A stretch of 64,000 bases of DNA from Ichthyophis bannanicus (taxonomy: Eukaryota; Chordata; Amphibia; Gymnophiona; Ichthyophiidae), in the NCBI GenBank assembly GCA_033557465.1, contig CM066031.1, forward strand, positions 1,227,701,312 to 1,227,765,311. Direction: 5' to 3'. Under the pieces are notes generated by a model. The model made no database searches and was not told where the DNA came from. It was given only the letters and a program-made list of their open reading frames with translations. The position numbers and the translations under genes are program-made. Of this stretch, positions 63,340-64,000 are shown in pieces. Every line of letters starts with the position of its first letter. Within the stretch, counting starts at the first letter, position 1.

Positions 63340-63760
63340 TGGCGGTTGAATCCATTGGTGGTTCAACAGATCTTTCTCAGGTTGGGCCTCCCCACCATGG
63401 ATCTTTTCGCCAGTTCTCTGAACCGGCAACTCCCGAGATTCTGTTCCAGACAACCGCATCCTCTCCGAGTGGCAGCGGATGTGTTTCTGATCCCGTGGTC
63501 CAAAGGCCTACGTATGCGTTTCCTCCCACGCCACTAGTGTCCAGAACACTATTCAAAGTCCTCAGGGATGAGGCCTCGATGATTCTGATAGCCCCCAGGT
63601 GGCCGAGGCAACCGTGGTTCCCGCTTTTGCTGCAACTGGCGGTGGACGCTCCTATTCCTCTGGGGATTCAACACAATCTCCTGTCTCAAGAACAGGGATC
63701 TCTCTTACACCCCAACCTCCAGTCCCTTCATCTGATGGCCTGGCTGCTGAAAGGGTAGTT
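63340..63760 (+). pseudogene. methyltransferase-like segment of DIRS copy 10
   Basis: MNPLVVQQIFLRLGLPTMDL (63346-63405), FASSLNRQLPRFCSRQPHPL (63406-63465), DVFLIPWSKGLRMRFLPRH and a TAG at 63535. In the next frame it continues TLFKVLRDEASMILIAPRWP RQPWFPLLLQ-like to about 63640, then the HPNLQSLHLMAWLLKG linker. The FPP motif is partly lost (RFLPRH). Same domain caution as for copy 3. Confidence 0.6.
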
Positions 63761-64000
63761 CTGGCTCCCCTACTACTGCCTAGAGAGGTGGAGGACGTAG
63801 TCTTAGCCTCTAGAAGGCAGTCCACCCGGAACTCCTACTCTCATAAGTGGCGTAGATTCTCCACATGGTGTGCTCAGCACAACGAGAATCCCTTCTCGTG
63901 TTTGGTAGTGGTAGTTTTGCAATATTTGCTTCACCTCTCCAATCTAGGCCTTAAGTCCAATTCTGTCAGAGTTCACCTCAGTGCTCTCTCAGCGCACCAC
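63740..64000 (+). pseudogene. recombinase start of DIRS copy 10 (cut by window)
   Basis: WLLKG ends the preceding frame. The recombinase arm region is visible as QSTRNSYSHKWRRFSTWCAQ-like codons near 63817-63880, then LKSNSVRVHLSALSAHH near 63951-64000. It ends at the window edge, so integrity cannot be judged. It aligns with 3240-3440 of copy 1. Confidence 0.8.

Larger units (their letters stand above)
58176..64000 (+). mobile_element. DIRS copy 10 (family B), right end outside window
   Basis: Left ITR 58176-58340, gag with an L2-like LINE insertion, RT, RNase H, methyltransferase-like segment and the start of the recombinase at the window edge. Inserted in the recombinase gene of copy 8. 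Closely resembles copy 1, which it can be used to complete at the 5' side. Confidence 0.9.

Noticed and set aside
1..64000. LTR retrotransposon or endogenous retrovirus as the source of the RT genes
   Set aside because: No LTRs, primer-binding site, protease or DDE integrase. Inverted ends, ICR and tyrosine recombinase identify DIRS elements instead.

Overview
This is repeat-dominated vertebrate chromosomal DNA. The only host gene I can support is the 3' part of an orthologue of human C6orf62: two coding exons on the + strand (25272-25406 and 32511-32636) with consensus splice sites, a 7.1 kb intron between them and a long 3' UTR. Its earlier exons were not found and probably lie upstream of the window. 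DIRS1-type retrotransposons together with CR1, L2-like, L1 and hAT elements and tRNA-type SINEs suggest an amphibian. I would guess a caecilian, but that is inference.

The main content is ten DIRS1-group tyrosine-recombinase retrotransposons, all on the + strand, in two families. Family A (copies 2, 3, 4, 8, 9) has left ends resembling ATCTCCAGGAACAAGCAGG and a gag rich in GGTACC. Family B (copies 1, 5, 6, 7, 10) has left ends resembling TTCTCCAGGAACAAGCAGG. The shared plan is: left inverted terminal repeat (ITR), gag with an N-terminal Cys/His motif, reverse transcriptase (YLDD), RNase H, a methyltransferase-like segment, tyrosine recombinase (YR), internal complementary region (ICR), right ITR. 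Every coding region is damaged. Copy 3 has the best gag (one internal stop) and copy 8 the longest open RNase H-YR frame.

Layout: 1-4720 DIRS copy 1 (left end outside the window); 5094-5310 SINE; 5330-8553 two L1 ORF1 regions on the minus strand; 8554-18495 DIRS copy 2, split by copy 3 (9815-17464), which is itself split by a 2-kb hAT (13549-15535) carrying a SINE and a CR1 scrap; 19163-25146 DIRS copy 4 with a 123-bp MITE; the C6orf62 exon; an intron holding a CR1 fragment split by DIRS copy 5, a hAT MITE, an L2-like LINE and DIRS copy 6; the terminal exon and 3' UTR; a SINE at 34247-34470; then 35151-64000, a multi-level nest. In that nest copy 7 is split by copy 8, copy 8 is split by copies 9 and 10, copy 9 is split by a near-complete CR1 and by a minus CR1 holding an L2-like piece, and copy 10 holds another L2-like LINE.

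Boundaries are read by eye from flanking and internal repeats. They are usually good to a few bases where a target duplication or an interrupted gene is visible, and looser for domain edges. The noteworthy signals are the uniform orientation of all DIRS copies, ICRs that carry the private variants of their own ITRs, a conserved short palindrome with a splice-donor match at the right end of both families, and a scrambled RT-gag-RT order in copy 7.
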